A stretch of 38,260 nt of DNA, taken from NCBI GenBank assembly GCA_004020875.1, contig SAPZ01000041.1:1-38260 (forward strand), read 5' to 3'. The number at the start of each line of letters is the position of its first letter. Position 1 is the stretch's first letter. Shown here in pieces: positions 23,731 to 31,101 of the stretch. The notes beneath the pieces are model-generated. The model was not told the DNA's origin. It saw nothing but the letters and a program-made list of their open reading frames with translations, and did not search any database. Source of the DNA: Mesorhizobium sp. (GTDB taxonomy: Bacteria > Pseudomonadota > Alphaproteobacteria > Rhizobiales > Rhizobiaceae). The position numbers and the translations under genes are program-made.

Positions 23731-24596
23731 CGCACTGGGCTCCCGGAAGCATCAAGGCGCGGGACGCCATATTGAACCAGCAAGGCGTCTATGTCGGCCT
23801 TGTGCCTGGCCAAGGCGCCGTTCACATCGCCACGCAGCGCATCATCCTCACGCCGAACGCCCATGGAGATGTCGTAAATCATGGGCAATTGCGGTCCGTC
23901 TATGCGCGGCGCGACCGGCGTGATCCTGAGCGGCACCTTCTGCTTCTGGGCGAAATAGCCGGCGACCGGACCCCACACCACGGCGAGGTCGATCTCGCCG
24001 CTCGCCACCGCTTCAACGATGCGGGCCGGCGGATTGGGAGCGGAGTAATCGCCGTAGACGGGGTAGCCGATGAGATGCCCGACGATCCCGCGGCGGCCAA
24101 GCGCCTGGACAGGAGGCGAGTTGGCGCCGTCGTCGCCGATGAGCTGAACGCCGATACGCAAGTCGCGCAGCCGCGGGTCGTTGAACGAGGTCACATCCGG
24201 GCTATCCTGGCGGGTCACGAACACATAGGAGGACCGGTAATAGGGCGTGGTGGTGCGCAGCATTTCGAGATTGGCTGGCGTGCCGGGCACGAGATCGCAG
24301 AGTCCCGCCTTCAGCGTGTTGCGCACGAACCCGCGGCGCTGCGCCCACCAGGTGTAGGTCAGCTTGGCACCAAGATCGTCGGCGATGATTTGCGCGATCC
24401 TGTTTTCGAAGCCCTGGCCGGCCGCGTTGGAGAATGGCAGGTTGTTCGGGTCGGCGCAGACCCTGAGCTCGCGAGCGCCGGCGGTCGCCGGCAAGAGCAG
24501 CAAGGCGAGCGCGATGATGCAGAGCGCGACCTGCGGGAACAGCTTCCGTGCCGCGCTGTGGATCAACCCGGACACATCAGGGCAGACGGAACACAT
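23727..24596 (-). CDS. xoxJ: XoxJ/MoxJ-like periplasmic binding protein
   Basis: The 289-residue protein matches the quinoprotein-dehydrogenase-associated periplasmic binding family (TIGR03871 type), to which XoxJ and MxaJ belong; XoxJ is thought to help activate or mature XoxF. It has a signal peptide (ALCIIALALLLLPATAGA) and the signature ELRVCADPNNLPFSNAAGQG at the mature N-terminus, then WWAQRRGFVRNTLKAGLCDL and AVVWGPVAGYFAQKQ. The ATG at 24596 lies 20 bases inside xoxF; a GTG at 24575 just after the xoxF stop is an alternative start that also keeps the signal peptide. Confidence 0.92.
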   Translation of the reverse strand: MCSVCPDVSGLIHSAARKLFPQVALCIIALALLLLPATAGARELRVCADPNNLPFSNAAGQGFENRIAQIIADDLGAKLTYTWWAQRRGFVRNTLKAGLCDLVPGTPANLEMLRTTTPYYRSSYVFVTRQDSPDVTSFNDPRLRDLRIGVQLIGDDGANSPPVQALGRRGIVGHLIGYPVYGDYSAPNPPARIVEAVASGEIDLAVVWGPVAGYFAQKQKVPLRITPVAPRIDGPQLPMIYDISMGVRREDDALRGDVNGALARHKADIDALLVQYGVPRLDASGSPVR

Positions 24597-26451
24597 AGAG
24601 CGTGCCTCCCGCCGTGGTCGCGTTCTTCAGGTCCTTCATCGCGTTGACGAAACCTAGCGCGGCGGTGGCATCGCGCGGGTCGAGGTCGCCCGAGACGATG
24701 GCGCCGGCCCAGCCGCCGACGCCGGACAAGATAGCTACATATTGGTGCCCGTCCGGGCCGCGATAGGTGATGGGCTGGCCGATGATGCCGGACGAGGTCT
24801 TGAACTGCCAAAGCAGGTCGCCGGTTTTGGCGCTCACCGCCTTGAACCAGCCTTCCATCGTCCCATAGAAGACCACGTCGCCGGCGGTCACGACCGCGCC
24901 GCTCCACACCGGGAAATTCTCCTTGAGGCTCCATGCCGGCTTCTCAGCGGCGATATCCCAGGCCGTGAAGGCGCCGCGATTGCCGCCCGGCCCGGGGATC
25001 ATGCGGACGTTCATTCCGACATAGGGCGTGCCGGCGATGTAGTTCACCTCGACGCCTTCTTCGTCCATGCACAGATTGTTATGCGGGATGTAGAGCAGAC
25101 CGGTCTTTGGCGAAAAGGCTGAGGGCTGCCAGTCCTTGAGGCCCGACGCCGTCGGGCAGATGTCGCGGACGACTTTGCCGGTGCCGGTCAGCTTGTCCGG
25201 GTTTTCGACCAGGCGGCCCGTCTTGAGGTCGACGCCCTTGCTGGAATTCACGGGGCCATAAGGTTTTGCGGACAGAACTTCGCCCGTCGCCCGGTCGAGG
25301 ACGTAGAGGTAACCGTTGCGTTCCGGACGGACCAGCACCTTGCGGGGCTTGCCATGCCAGTTCATGTCCAGCAGGACCTGCTCGTTGATGCCGTCATAAT
25401 CGTGGAGGTCGTGCGGGCTCCATTGATAGAACCACTTCGCCGCTCCGGTGTCCGGGTCGCGCGCGAAAATTCCCGACGTCCATTTGTTGTCGCCGGGGCG
25501 CAGGTCGGGATTCCAGGGCCCGGGATTGCCGGTGCCGTGGAAGATCAGGTTGAGGTCGGGATCGTAGGAGATCCAGCCCCACATATTGCCGCCGCCGATC
25601 TTCCACGCCTCCGGCGGCCATGTCGTCACGCCGAGGTCCTTGCCCTTGTCCATCTCGTAATGCGGCTTGAAGTCGGGCCCGATCAGCACGTCCTTGTCGG
25701 GGCCTGTATTGTAGGCCGTCCAGACGATATGGCCGTCGCCGGCGTCGAGCGCCTTGACCCAGCCACGCACGCCCATCTCGCCGCCGGAATTGCCGACCAG
25801 CACTTTGCCTTTCACCACCAGCGGCGCCATGGTGATCGTCTCGCCGATATTGATGTTGCCGATATGGGCGTTCCAGATCGGCCGGCCGCTGTTCGCGTCG
25901 AGCGCGATGGTGTGGCCGTCGAGCGTGTTGAAGAAGATGCGGCCGTCCGCGAAGGCCGCGCCACGGTTGACGACGTCGCAGCACGCAACACCTTGCGCGG
26001 CCGGCTCGGGGTTGGGCTCGTACTTCCATTTCATCGGCGCGCCGGGCTTCGAGAGGTCGAGCGCGTAGACGATGTTGGGAAACGGCGTCACGATGTACAT
26101 CGTGTTGCCGACCACCAGCGGCGCCGCTTCCTGGCCCTTGTTCACCCCGGTCGAGAAGGTGAAGGCGACCTGCAGGTTCTTGACGTTGCCTTCGTTGATT
26201 TCCGCGAGCTCGCTATAGCGGGTCGAGGCGTAGTTTTTGGCCGGCATCGTCCACTGCCCGTCATCGGGCGGCGCGGCTGCGGCAGGTGGAGAAATCGCGG
26301 GCGCGGGCGGAGCTTCCGAAGCGGCTGTCAGCAAGGGAACGCAGGTCAGCAGCATGGCTGTAAGAACGCCAAGATACTTTCGGGATGCCGCCGGGAGATC
26401 GGTGCGGGCCGGATCACCGCAAAATACTGCAGTTTGAGTTGCTTGCTTCAT
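24577..26451 (-). CDS. xoxF: XoxF-type lanthanide-dependent methanol dehydrogenase (PQQ quinoprotein)
   Basis: The periplasmic PQQ enzyme oxidises methanol or short alcohols. The 624-residue protein has a signal peptide with an unusually long Ala/Pro-rich linker (residues about 45-62), then an eight-bladed propeller. Diagnostic features are the vicinal disulfide Cys157-Cys158 in GVACCDVVNRG, metal ligands Glu225 (GNSGGEMGVRG) and Asn309 (GTGNPGPWNP), catalytic Asp351 and the extra Asp353 in HDYDGINE. The Asp at this second position marks lanthanide-dependent enzymes; calcium MxaF has Ala there. The overall sequence is closest to XoxF5 as I recall it. The start overlaps the GlcG-like gene (ATGA). 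No mxa genes are in the window. Confidence 0.95.
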   Translation of the reverse strand: MKQATQTAVFCGDPARTDLPAASRKYLGVLTAMLLTCVPLLTAASEAPPAPAISPPAAAAPPDDGQWTMPAKNYASTRYSELAEINEGNVKNLQVAFTFSTGVNKGQEAAPLVVGNTMYIVTPFPNIVYALDLSKPGAPMKWKYEPNPEPAAQGVACCDVVNRGAAFADGRIFFNTLDGHTIALDANSGRPIWNAHIGNINIGETITMAPLVVKGKVLVGNSGGEMGVRGWVKALDAGDGHIVWTAYNTGPDKDVLIGPDFKPHYEMDKGKDLGVTTWPPEAWKIGGGNMWGWISYDPDLNLIFHGTGNPGPWNPDLRPGDNKWTSGIFARDPDTGAAKWFYQWSPHDLHDYDGINEQVLLDMNWHGKPRKVLVRPERNGYLYVLDRATGEVLSAKPYGPVNSSKGVDLKTGRLVENPDKLTGTGKVVRDICPTASGLKDWQPSAFSPKTGLLYIPHNNLCMDEEGVEVNYIAGTPYVGMNVRMIPGPGGNRGAFTAWDIAAEKPAWSLKENFPVWSGAVVTAGDVVFYGTMEGWFKAVSAKTGDLLWQFKTSSGIIGQPITYRGPDGHQYVAILSGVGGWAGAIVSGDLDPRDATAALGFVNAMKDLKNATTAGGTLYVFRLP

Positions 26452-27230
26452 TTGGGCGTCGAACCTCCGACGCCGGAACCGAGTTGCGCCGCAATGTCGG
26501 CCTCATGGCCGGCACAAAGCGGGTGGCCCCAGCCGGAGGCGCTTTTCCCGCCGGGATCGAGATCGTAGACGATGGCGTCCTTGTGGTTGGGATTGACGCC
26601 CGCGGGAACCTTGTCGAAGCCAAGGGCCGCGCGAATGCGCCAGGCGATATTGTGATCGGCGCAGGAGGAATCGCCGCTGACGCCGAGGCCGCCGACAATT
26701 GTTTTGCCATCGTAGAGAGCCAGGCCCCCGCCGAACACGACGACGCCTCCGATCGGCTTGCCGATCAGCGGGTCACTGGCGCTGCCAAACGTCTTGGGGT
26801 CGCCTGCGTAAGCCGCTGCCTCGTTAACGGGGTTGGTGGCCTGCAGGCCGAACAGCGGACCACCGGGCTGCACCCCGGCATAGAGATTGGCTGTCGAAAG
26901 CGCCATGTTCGCCAGGCTAAGCCCATTGGCCGTGTTCGCCTTCTCGGCCGCTATCAGCCGGCTGCCCGGCCACTGCGCATCAACCGTAGGTCCACTGAAG
27001 GCGACCGCGCAGACTGTGCCGTCGCGGGCTACGATCGCTGCCCATTCATTGGTCTCGAACCCGCCATTCGCAGGGCCGCCGCTCGCCTTGACATTGGCCT
27101 TCAAGGCCGCGAGCAGCTTGTCGTGATCGGCCGGGCAGGGCGCCTGGGCGCGAGCAGTGCCTTGCTGCATCGAGCCAAACGCCAGGACAAGGAACCCAAG
27201 AGCTAGCGACGTAAGCTGACGACGAGCCAT
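26448..27230 (-). CDS. Secreted GlcG/HbpS-type heme-binding-like protein (DUF336)
   Basis: The 260-residue protein has a signal peptide (LTSLALGFLVLAFGSM then TARAQA) and the GlcG/HbpS fold, seen in VARDGTVCAVAFSGPTVDAQWPGSRLIAAEKA, GLQATNPVNEAA and the Gly-rich GKPIGGVVVFGGGLALYDG followed by VGGLGVSGDSSCADHNIAWR. The family binds heme or other small ligands in some members. It is often found next to PQQ alcohol dehydrogenases, but its role there is not established. It is the first gene of the ten-gene operon. ATG at 27230 is chosen over a TTG 6 bases earlier. No clear Shine-Dalgarno is present. Four Cys residues in the mature protein could form disulfides. Confidence 0.85.
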   Translation of the reverse strand: MARRQLTSLALGFLVLAFGSMQQGTARAQAPCPADHDKLLAALKANVKASGGPANGGFETNEWAAIVARDGTVCAVAFSGPTVDAQWPGSRLIAAEKANTANGLSLANMALSTANLYAGVQPGGPLFGLQATNPVNEAAAYAGDPKTFGSASDPLIGKPIGGVVVFGGGLALYDGKTIVGGLGVSGDSSCADHNIAWRIRAALGFDKVPAGVNPNHKDAIVYDLDPGGKSASGWGHPLCAGHEADIAAQLGSGVGGSTPK

Positions 27231-27258
27231 GATCAAAAGACGCTTGTTGATGTTACCG

Positions 27259-27283
27259 AACTAGGAATCGGCTGCTTTGTTCC
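27259..27283 (-). promoter_or_regulatory. EcfG-type promoter candidate for the glcG-xoxF-oxidase operon
   Basis: On the minus strand GGAAC (27283-27279), a 16-base spacer and AGTT (27262-27259) match the EcfG pattern with one base off in the -10 element. The expected transcription start is about 20-25 bases before the ATG at 27230. It is the only clear promoter-like signal seen upstream of the operon. Confidence 0.45.
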
Positions 27284-27692
27284 TCGAACATGGGGAAGAT
27301 CGCACTGACGAGGTTGGCTGGCCGAGGAAGCTGGATCGGGAAAGGAATCGGACGAAGCCGAACCCGCAGGAGATCGCTTCGATCGGTCACGGCTGTTTGA
27401 TACGCACGCCCGTTTGTGACTGTCGCCGGTTTGCGATCTTGCGGGCTGCGGGGCCGAAATAGGCTATCGGTGGCTCGGAGAGCTTACGGGGTTTCCGCCT
27501 TCCTGTGAGTCCGATGCAGCGGGAGGCGAGGGTCTTCTGAACACAAGGCCGATCTGGCCGTTACAGGAGATGCTCGTCGATATCCTGCAGTTCGTCGTCG
27601 GAACTCCCGCTTTTCTGGCGAGCACGGCTGGTCGGTGCAGATTGAACAGCGCTTGCCACGCGACGAACCGGCGTAGCTTCCTCGATCTTCAG
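27284..27692 (+). other. Gene-free stretch upstream of the xox operon
   Basis: About 400 bases in which I see no convincing gene on either strand; short open frames lack ribosome sites and have Arg/Cys/Ser-rich compositions. It may hold regulatory sites for the xox operon. No RNA gene or repeat is evident. Confidence 0.5.
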
Positions 27693-28049
27693 TCACATTT
27701 CGCTGTTGCCGATTATCCCGCCCTCGCCCTCGGCGAGATTGGTGACGTGCGGAGCTTTCGAAGCGTGCAATCGAACGACAGGCTTGCCGGAGCCGTCCTG
27801 TCCGAGAAACGCGACGCCGGCGGCCTGCAATACCTGGCGCATCGCAAGTAGTTTTTCCGCCGATGGCATCCGGCGCCCGCGCTCGAATTCGCGAATGCTC
27901 GCTTCGCTCAAATCACATTTTGCCCCAAGCCGCACCCGTGGCCAGTTCAACAAGGCCCTGGCTGCCGTTACCTGCTCTGGCGTTAGAGGAGCCACCAAAC
28001 ATCTCCACTGCTTCTTGATCCGAACTGAAAGTTCAAGAACATGTTCCAT
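27693..28049 (-). CDS. XRE-family helix-turn-helix regulator
   Basis: The 118-residue protein has a central helix-turn-helix: LTPEQVTAARALLNWPRVRL, then LGAKCDLSEASIREFERGRR MPSAEKLLAMRQVLQAAGVAF. This is the Cro/C1 type with the usual 'rule' helix motif around SEASIREFERG. The C-terminal part (GQDGSGKPVVRLHASKAPH) is short and has no known sensor domain. The start at 28049 (MEHVLELSVRIKKQ) is preferred, but a longer form from 28157 is possible. A perfect palindrome GAACATGTTC (28037-28046) sits just inside this start. It ends about 460 bases before the xox operon on the same strand; whether it regulates that operon is unknown. Confidence 0.75.
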   Translation of the reverse strand: MEHVLELSVRIKKQWRCLVAPLTPEQVTAARALLNWPRVRLGAKCDLSEASIREFERGRRMPSAEKLLAMRQVLQAAGVAFLGQDGSGKPVVRLHASKAPHVTNLAEGEGGIIGNSEM

Positions 28050-28102
28050 TGCCGTCAAAGGCGGAGCCAAATGCCCCTCGGACCGCTGCGCTTGGAACAA
28101 CG

Positions 28103-28252
28103 ATGATCGCCCATCGTTCGGTGACGATGAGACAGCTTCTTTCAGATTTCGCGGCAATGGCGCAGCCGGGTTATTGGATTGCCCTTGGGCTTCTGGTCAT
28201 CCCTTATGGAGTGGGCGTGTTCTTCCTTGTGAGGATTTGCCACTGCATGTAA
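28103..28252 (+). CDS. Possible small single-pass membrane protein
   Basis: A 49-residue frame (MIAHRSVTMRQLLSDFAAMA...) contains one good membrane helix (YWIALGLLVIPYGVGVFFLV), divergent from the XRE gene. A shorter start at 28127 is also possible. There is no strong ribosome site, and I know of no family. The hydrophobic helix is better than expected by chance, but the evidence is weak. Confidence 0.3.
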   Translation: MIAHRSVTMRQLLSDFAAMAQPGYWIALGLLVIPYGVGVFFLVRICHCM

Positions 28253-28342
28253 CTGCGTGGGTGGTCCAATTCGGTCGACGCCTCGTATCACCCGGCGACA
28301 AGCACCCCGAAATGCTGGCTCCGCAATCAAACCAGAAAACCA

Positions 28343-28640
28343 TCAGGCACGTGGTGCCTCGCGCAGGTTGATCAATTCGACCAGTTCGAGGATCCTCAAC
28401 TCCTGCCACGCCAAGCGCGTCGGTGGCGGCGGCGGTGTACATCATCTTGTCCTTGGGACAGGCGACGACGAAGGCCCCGGCGCCGAGACCGAGCGTCTAG
28501 CGGGATGCGGTTTTTCAGTCGTCGCCGCTTCGAACGAGGCCGCCAATGCGTTTATCCAGCCCATGGCGGCTTCGGCTTCGCCGAGGAATCCGATGTCGAG
28601 CGCAAGTTCCGCGAAACCGGCTCTACCAGGAGGTGCCGAT
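28343..28640 (-). pseudogene. Decayed C-terminal remnant of an Fe-S (heterodisulfide-reductase-like) protein
   Basis: Three short frames on the minus strand join into one protein-like sequence. The clearest part (about 28496-28400) reads LGLGAGAFVVACPKDKMMYT AAATDA, the pattern of the last cysteine-containing segment of CCG/HdrB-type Fe-S proteins. After a frameshift near 28395 it continues QELRILELVELINLREAPRA to a stop at 28343-28345, a normal C-terminal helix for that family. Upstream, in another frame, FAELALDIGFLGEAEAAMGW continues into INALAASFEAA and may be part of the same gene. At least two frameshifts and loss of the N-terminal part make it non-functional. It lies downstream of, and on the same strand as, the FAD oxidoreductase. 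Confidence 0.5.
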
Positions 28641-28828
28641 CCCGACCCCTCTACTGTCATACCTCTCCGAGCATGCGCTCGGAATGCCACGATCTTACTG
28701 ACGAGTATGAAGCCGAGCTGCAGGCATTCTTGGCAGCTGTTCCGAACGTCAAGCGTTGGCCGTTGACGGTCGACCTTACGCAGCGGTCACGAGGTGACAC
28801 AATCCAGAGTCTTTTCATGGAAACTGTC

Positions 28829-30118
28829 CTAACCCGTCCGATCAAACCGGTCGCGCAATATGCTCAAAGGCAGCAGCATATTGGGCGCGTAGCGCAGCAG
28901 GCCGTGAAAGGGGATCGGCACCGGCGGCGCGAATGGCAGCGGCAGGTCGCGCCCTTCTGTCCCGGCGGCCCAGTCGGCCAGCACTTTGCCCATGGCCGTG
29001 GTCATGGCGATGCCGCGTCCATTGCAGGCACGAGCCGCCATCAGACCTGGGCCGAGGTCGATCAGATGCGGCAGGAAATCCGGCTCGACTGCGGCGATCC
29101 CCGACCAGCTATGCTCAAGCGGCGGCAGGTCGGGCAGCTCCAGGCATTTCGCCAACCGCCGCCAGATCGTCCTCGGCACACGCCCGTCGGCGCCCGCGCT
29201 CACCACATGCATGCCGCCGCTGATCAGCCGGTTCTGGGCATCGAAGCGGAAGGTGAGAAGATTGCGTCTGGTGTCGGAGAAACCCTGACCTCCGGGCAGC
29301 AGGCGCCGGCGCGCGCTCGACGGCAGCGGCGCGGTCGCGATCTGGAAAACCTTGAGCGGAAAATAGGTGCGCTGCAGTGTCGGGTTGAGCGCTCCGCCAT
29401 AGGCGTTGGTGGCGATCAGCACCTTGCCGGCACGCAGCGAACCCGACCGCGTCGTCAACGTCCAGCTGTCGGTCGAACGGTCGATCGATGTGACACGCGT
29501 GTGCTCGAAAATCCGCGCTCCGGCGGTTTCGGCCGCATCGGCCAGTCCGCGCGCGAATTCGACCGGATTGAGCACGCCGCCTGAGCGATCCATCCAGCCC
29601 CCGGCATAGTCTCGCGCGCCGGTCAGCGCTTCGGTCTGCCGGCTGTCCAGCATCACCGCCGGCCTGCCGCGCTCCGACCATTGCCTGGCGCGGGATCGGA
29701 TTGTTTCGAGAGCAGCCGATGAGTGCGCCGCTTGTATCCAGCCATTCTGGACGGCGTCGCAGGCGATGTTATATCGCTCGATCAGGTTGAACACGAGGTC
29801 GGCGCTGCCCGCGGCGACCCCGATCAGCCGCTCGCCGCGCTCCGCACCGAGATGCGCCACTATGGCGACCGGATCCATTTTGGCGAAATTTGGCACGACA
29901 AAGCCCGCGTTGCGGCCTGTGGCGCCCCAGGCAATGATCTCTGCTTCGAGCAAAGCCACCGAAAGGCCTTTGCCGGCGGCATGCAGTGCGGTCGACAGGC
30001 CGGCAAAGCCGCCGCCTACGACGGCAAGGTCGACATCGAGGCTATCTTCCAGCGCCGGTCGGAAGCGGTGGACGCGGCTGACCTCATGCCAAAGGGAAAG
30101 CGCTTCTTGCCGCGCCAT
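28829..30118 (-). CDS. FAD-dependent amine/amino-acid oxidoreductase (DAO family)
   Basis: The 429-residue protein has the Rossmann FAD motif VVGGGFAGLSTALHAA (about residues 31-46) followed by LLEAEIIAWGATGRNAGFV, typical of DadA/gamma-glutamylputrescine oxidase-like enzymes. It continues with GGVLNPVEFARGLADAAETA and a C-terminal FAD contact AARACNGRGIAMTTAMGKVL. The family oxidises amines or N-methyl amino acids to imines or aldehydes. ATG at 30118 follows the livM stop by 5 bases; the frame is open far upstream through livM, but that part is an out-of-frame shadow. It belongs to the liv operon and probably acts on the imported substrate or a derivative. Confidence 0.88.
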   Translation of the reverse strand: MARQEALSLWHEVSRVHRFRPALEDSLDVDLAVVGGGFAGLSTALHAAGKGLSVALLEAEIIAWGATGRNAGFVVPNFAKMDPVAIVAHLGAERGERLIGVAAGSADLVFNLIERYNIACDAVQNGWIQAAHSSAALETIRSRARQWSERGRPAVMLDSRQTEALTGARDYAGGWMDRSGGVLNPVEFARGLADAAETAGARIFEHTRVTSIDRSTDSWTLTTRSGSLRAGKVLIATNAYGGALNPTLQRTYFPLKVFQIATAPLPSSARRRLLPGGQGFSDTRRNLLTFRFDAQNRLISGGMHVVSAGADGRVPRTIWRRLAKCLELPDLPPLEHSWSGIAAVEPDFLPHLIDLGPGLMAARACNGRGIAMTTAMGKVLADWAAGTEGRDLPLPFAPPVPIPFHGLLRYAPNMLLPLSILRDRFDRTG

Positions 30119-30123
30119 CACGT

Positions 30124-31101
30124 TCACGATCCGCTTTCGCTGGCTGTGGCCTTCGTCCGCTTGCCGAACCGCGCCCGCCGTGGCCGCTCGCCGAATATGC
30201 CGTTCGGCCTGACCAGCAGGATAACGCACAGCATGACGCCGATGGCGACGATCTGCAGAGATGCGGCTCGCGCCTGCTGTTCCGGCGCGAAAAGCACACT
30301 TGTGAGCGCGCCCGAGCCCGCCCATATCGCCCAAACCAGTACGCTGCCCGCAATGGCGCCGGCGTTGCTCCCGGAGCCGCCGACGATCAGCATCACCCAG
30401 ACCTGGAAGGTGAGGATCGACAGGTAATTGTCGGGAGCGATGAAGCCGATGAAATGCGCCTGCAGCGCCCCGGCAAGCGCCATGATCGCGCCGCCGACTG
30501 CAAAGGCCTGGACACGATAGAAACGCGCGCTCTTGCCTAGCGAGATCGCGGCGCGTTCGTCTTCGCGCAGGGCTTTCAGGACGCGGCCCCACGGACTGCG
30601 CGTCAGATGTTCGAGCGCCATATATGCGGCGAGCGTCACCGCCGAGACGATGGCCAGATTCGACAGGTTGAAGAGCAGCGGCGTTTCGGCGAGGCCGCCG
30701 AAGGGTCGCGGGATGAAGCCGATGCCGAACGGGCCGCCCGTGAGCTTCTGCGCGTTGAGCGCGACCAGTTGCACGACGACCGCGACACCGAACGTCGTGA
30801 TTGCCAGATAATCCGATCTGAGCCGCAACGTGGCGATGCCGGTCAGCGCGGCGGCAACTCCGCCAACAAACATCGCCCCCAGCCAGCCGACGAGGATCGG
30901 CAGGCCGAGACCGCCCAGCCGGGTGGGGTCGTCGGGGGTGGTGAGCAGCGCCGAGGTGTAGGCTCCGATGGCGACGAAGCCGGCGAGTCCGACATTGAAC
31001 AGACCGGTCAGCCCCCATTGCAGGTTGAGGCCCAGCGTGACCAGCGAGAAGATCAATGCCGTCGTCAGGAAAAAGGCGCCGTAGCCCACCAGATCGATCA
31101 T
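30124..31101 (-). CDS. livM: Branched-chain amino-acid type ABC permease (LivM-like)
   Basis: The 325-residue inner-membrane protein is the second permease of a LivFGHM-type importer. It has the family N-terminus with LGLNLQWGLTGLFNVGLAGF, then LRLRSDYLAITTFGVAVVVQ and the cytoplasmic coupling region SPWGRVLKALREDERAAISL followed by GKSARFYRVQAF, and ends VRPNGIFGERPRRA. It overlaps livH by 4 bases and is followed after 5 bases by the FAD oxidoreductase. Confidence 0.93.
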   Translation of the reverse strand: MIDLVGYGAFFLTTALIFSLVTLGLNLQWGLTGLFNVGLAGFVAIGAYTSALLTTPDDPTRLGGLGLPILVGWLGAMFVGGVAAALTGIATLRLRSDYLAITTFGVAVVVQLVALNAQKLTGGPFGIGFIPRPFGGLAETPLLFNLSNLAIVSAVTLAAYMALEHLTRSPWGRVLKALREDERAAISLGKSARFYRVQAFAVGGAIMALAGALQAHFIGFIAPDNYLSILTFQVWVMLIVGGSGSNAGAIAGSVLVWAIWAGSGALTSVLFAPEQQARAASLQIVAIGVMLCVILLVRPNGIFGERPRRARFGKRTKATASESGS

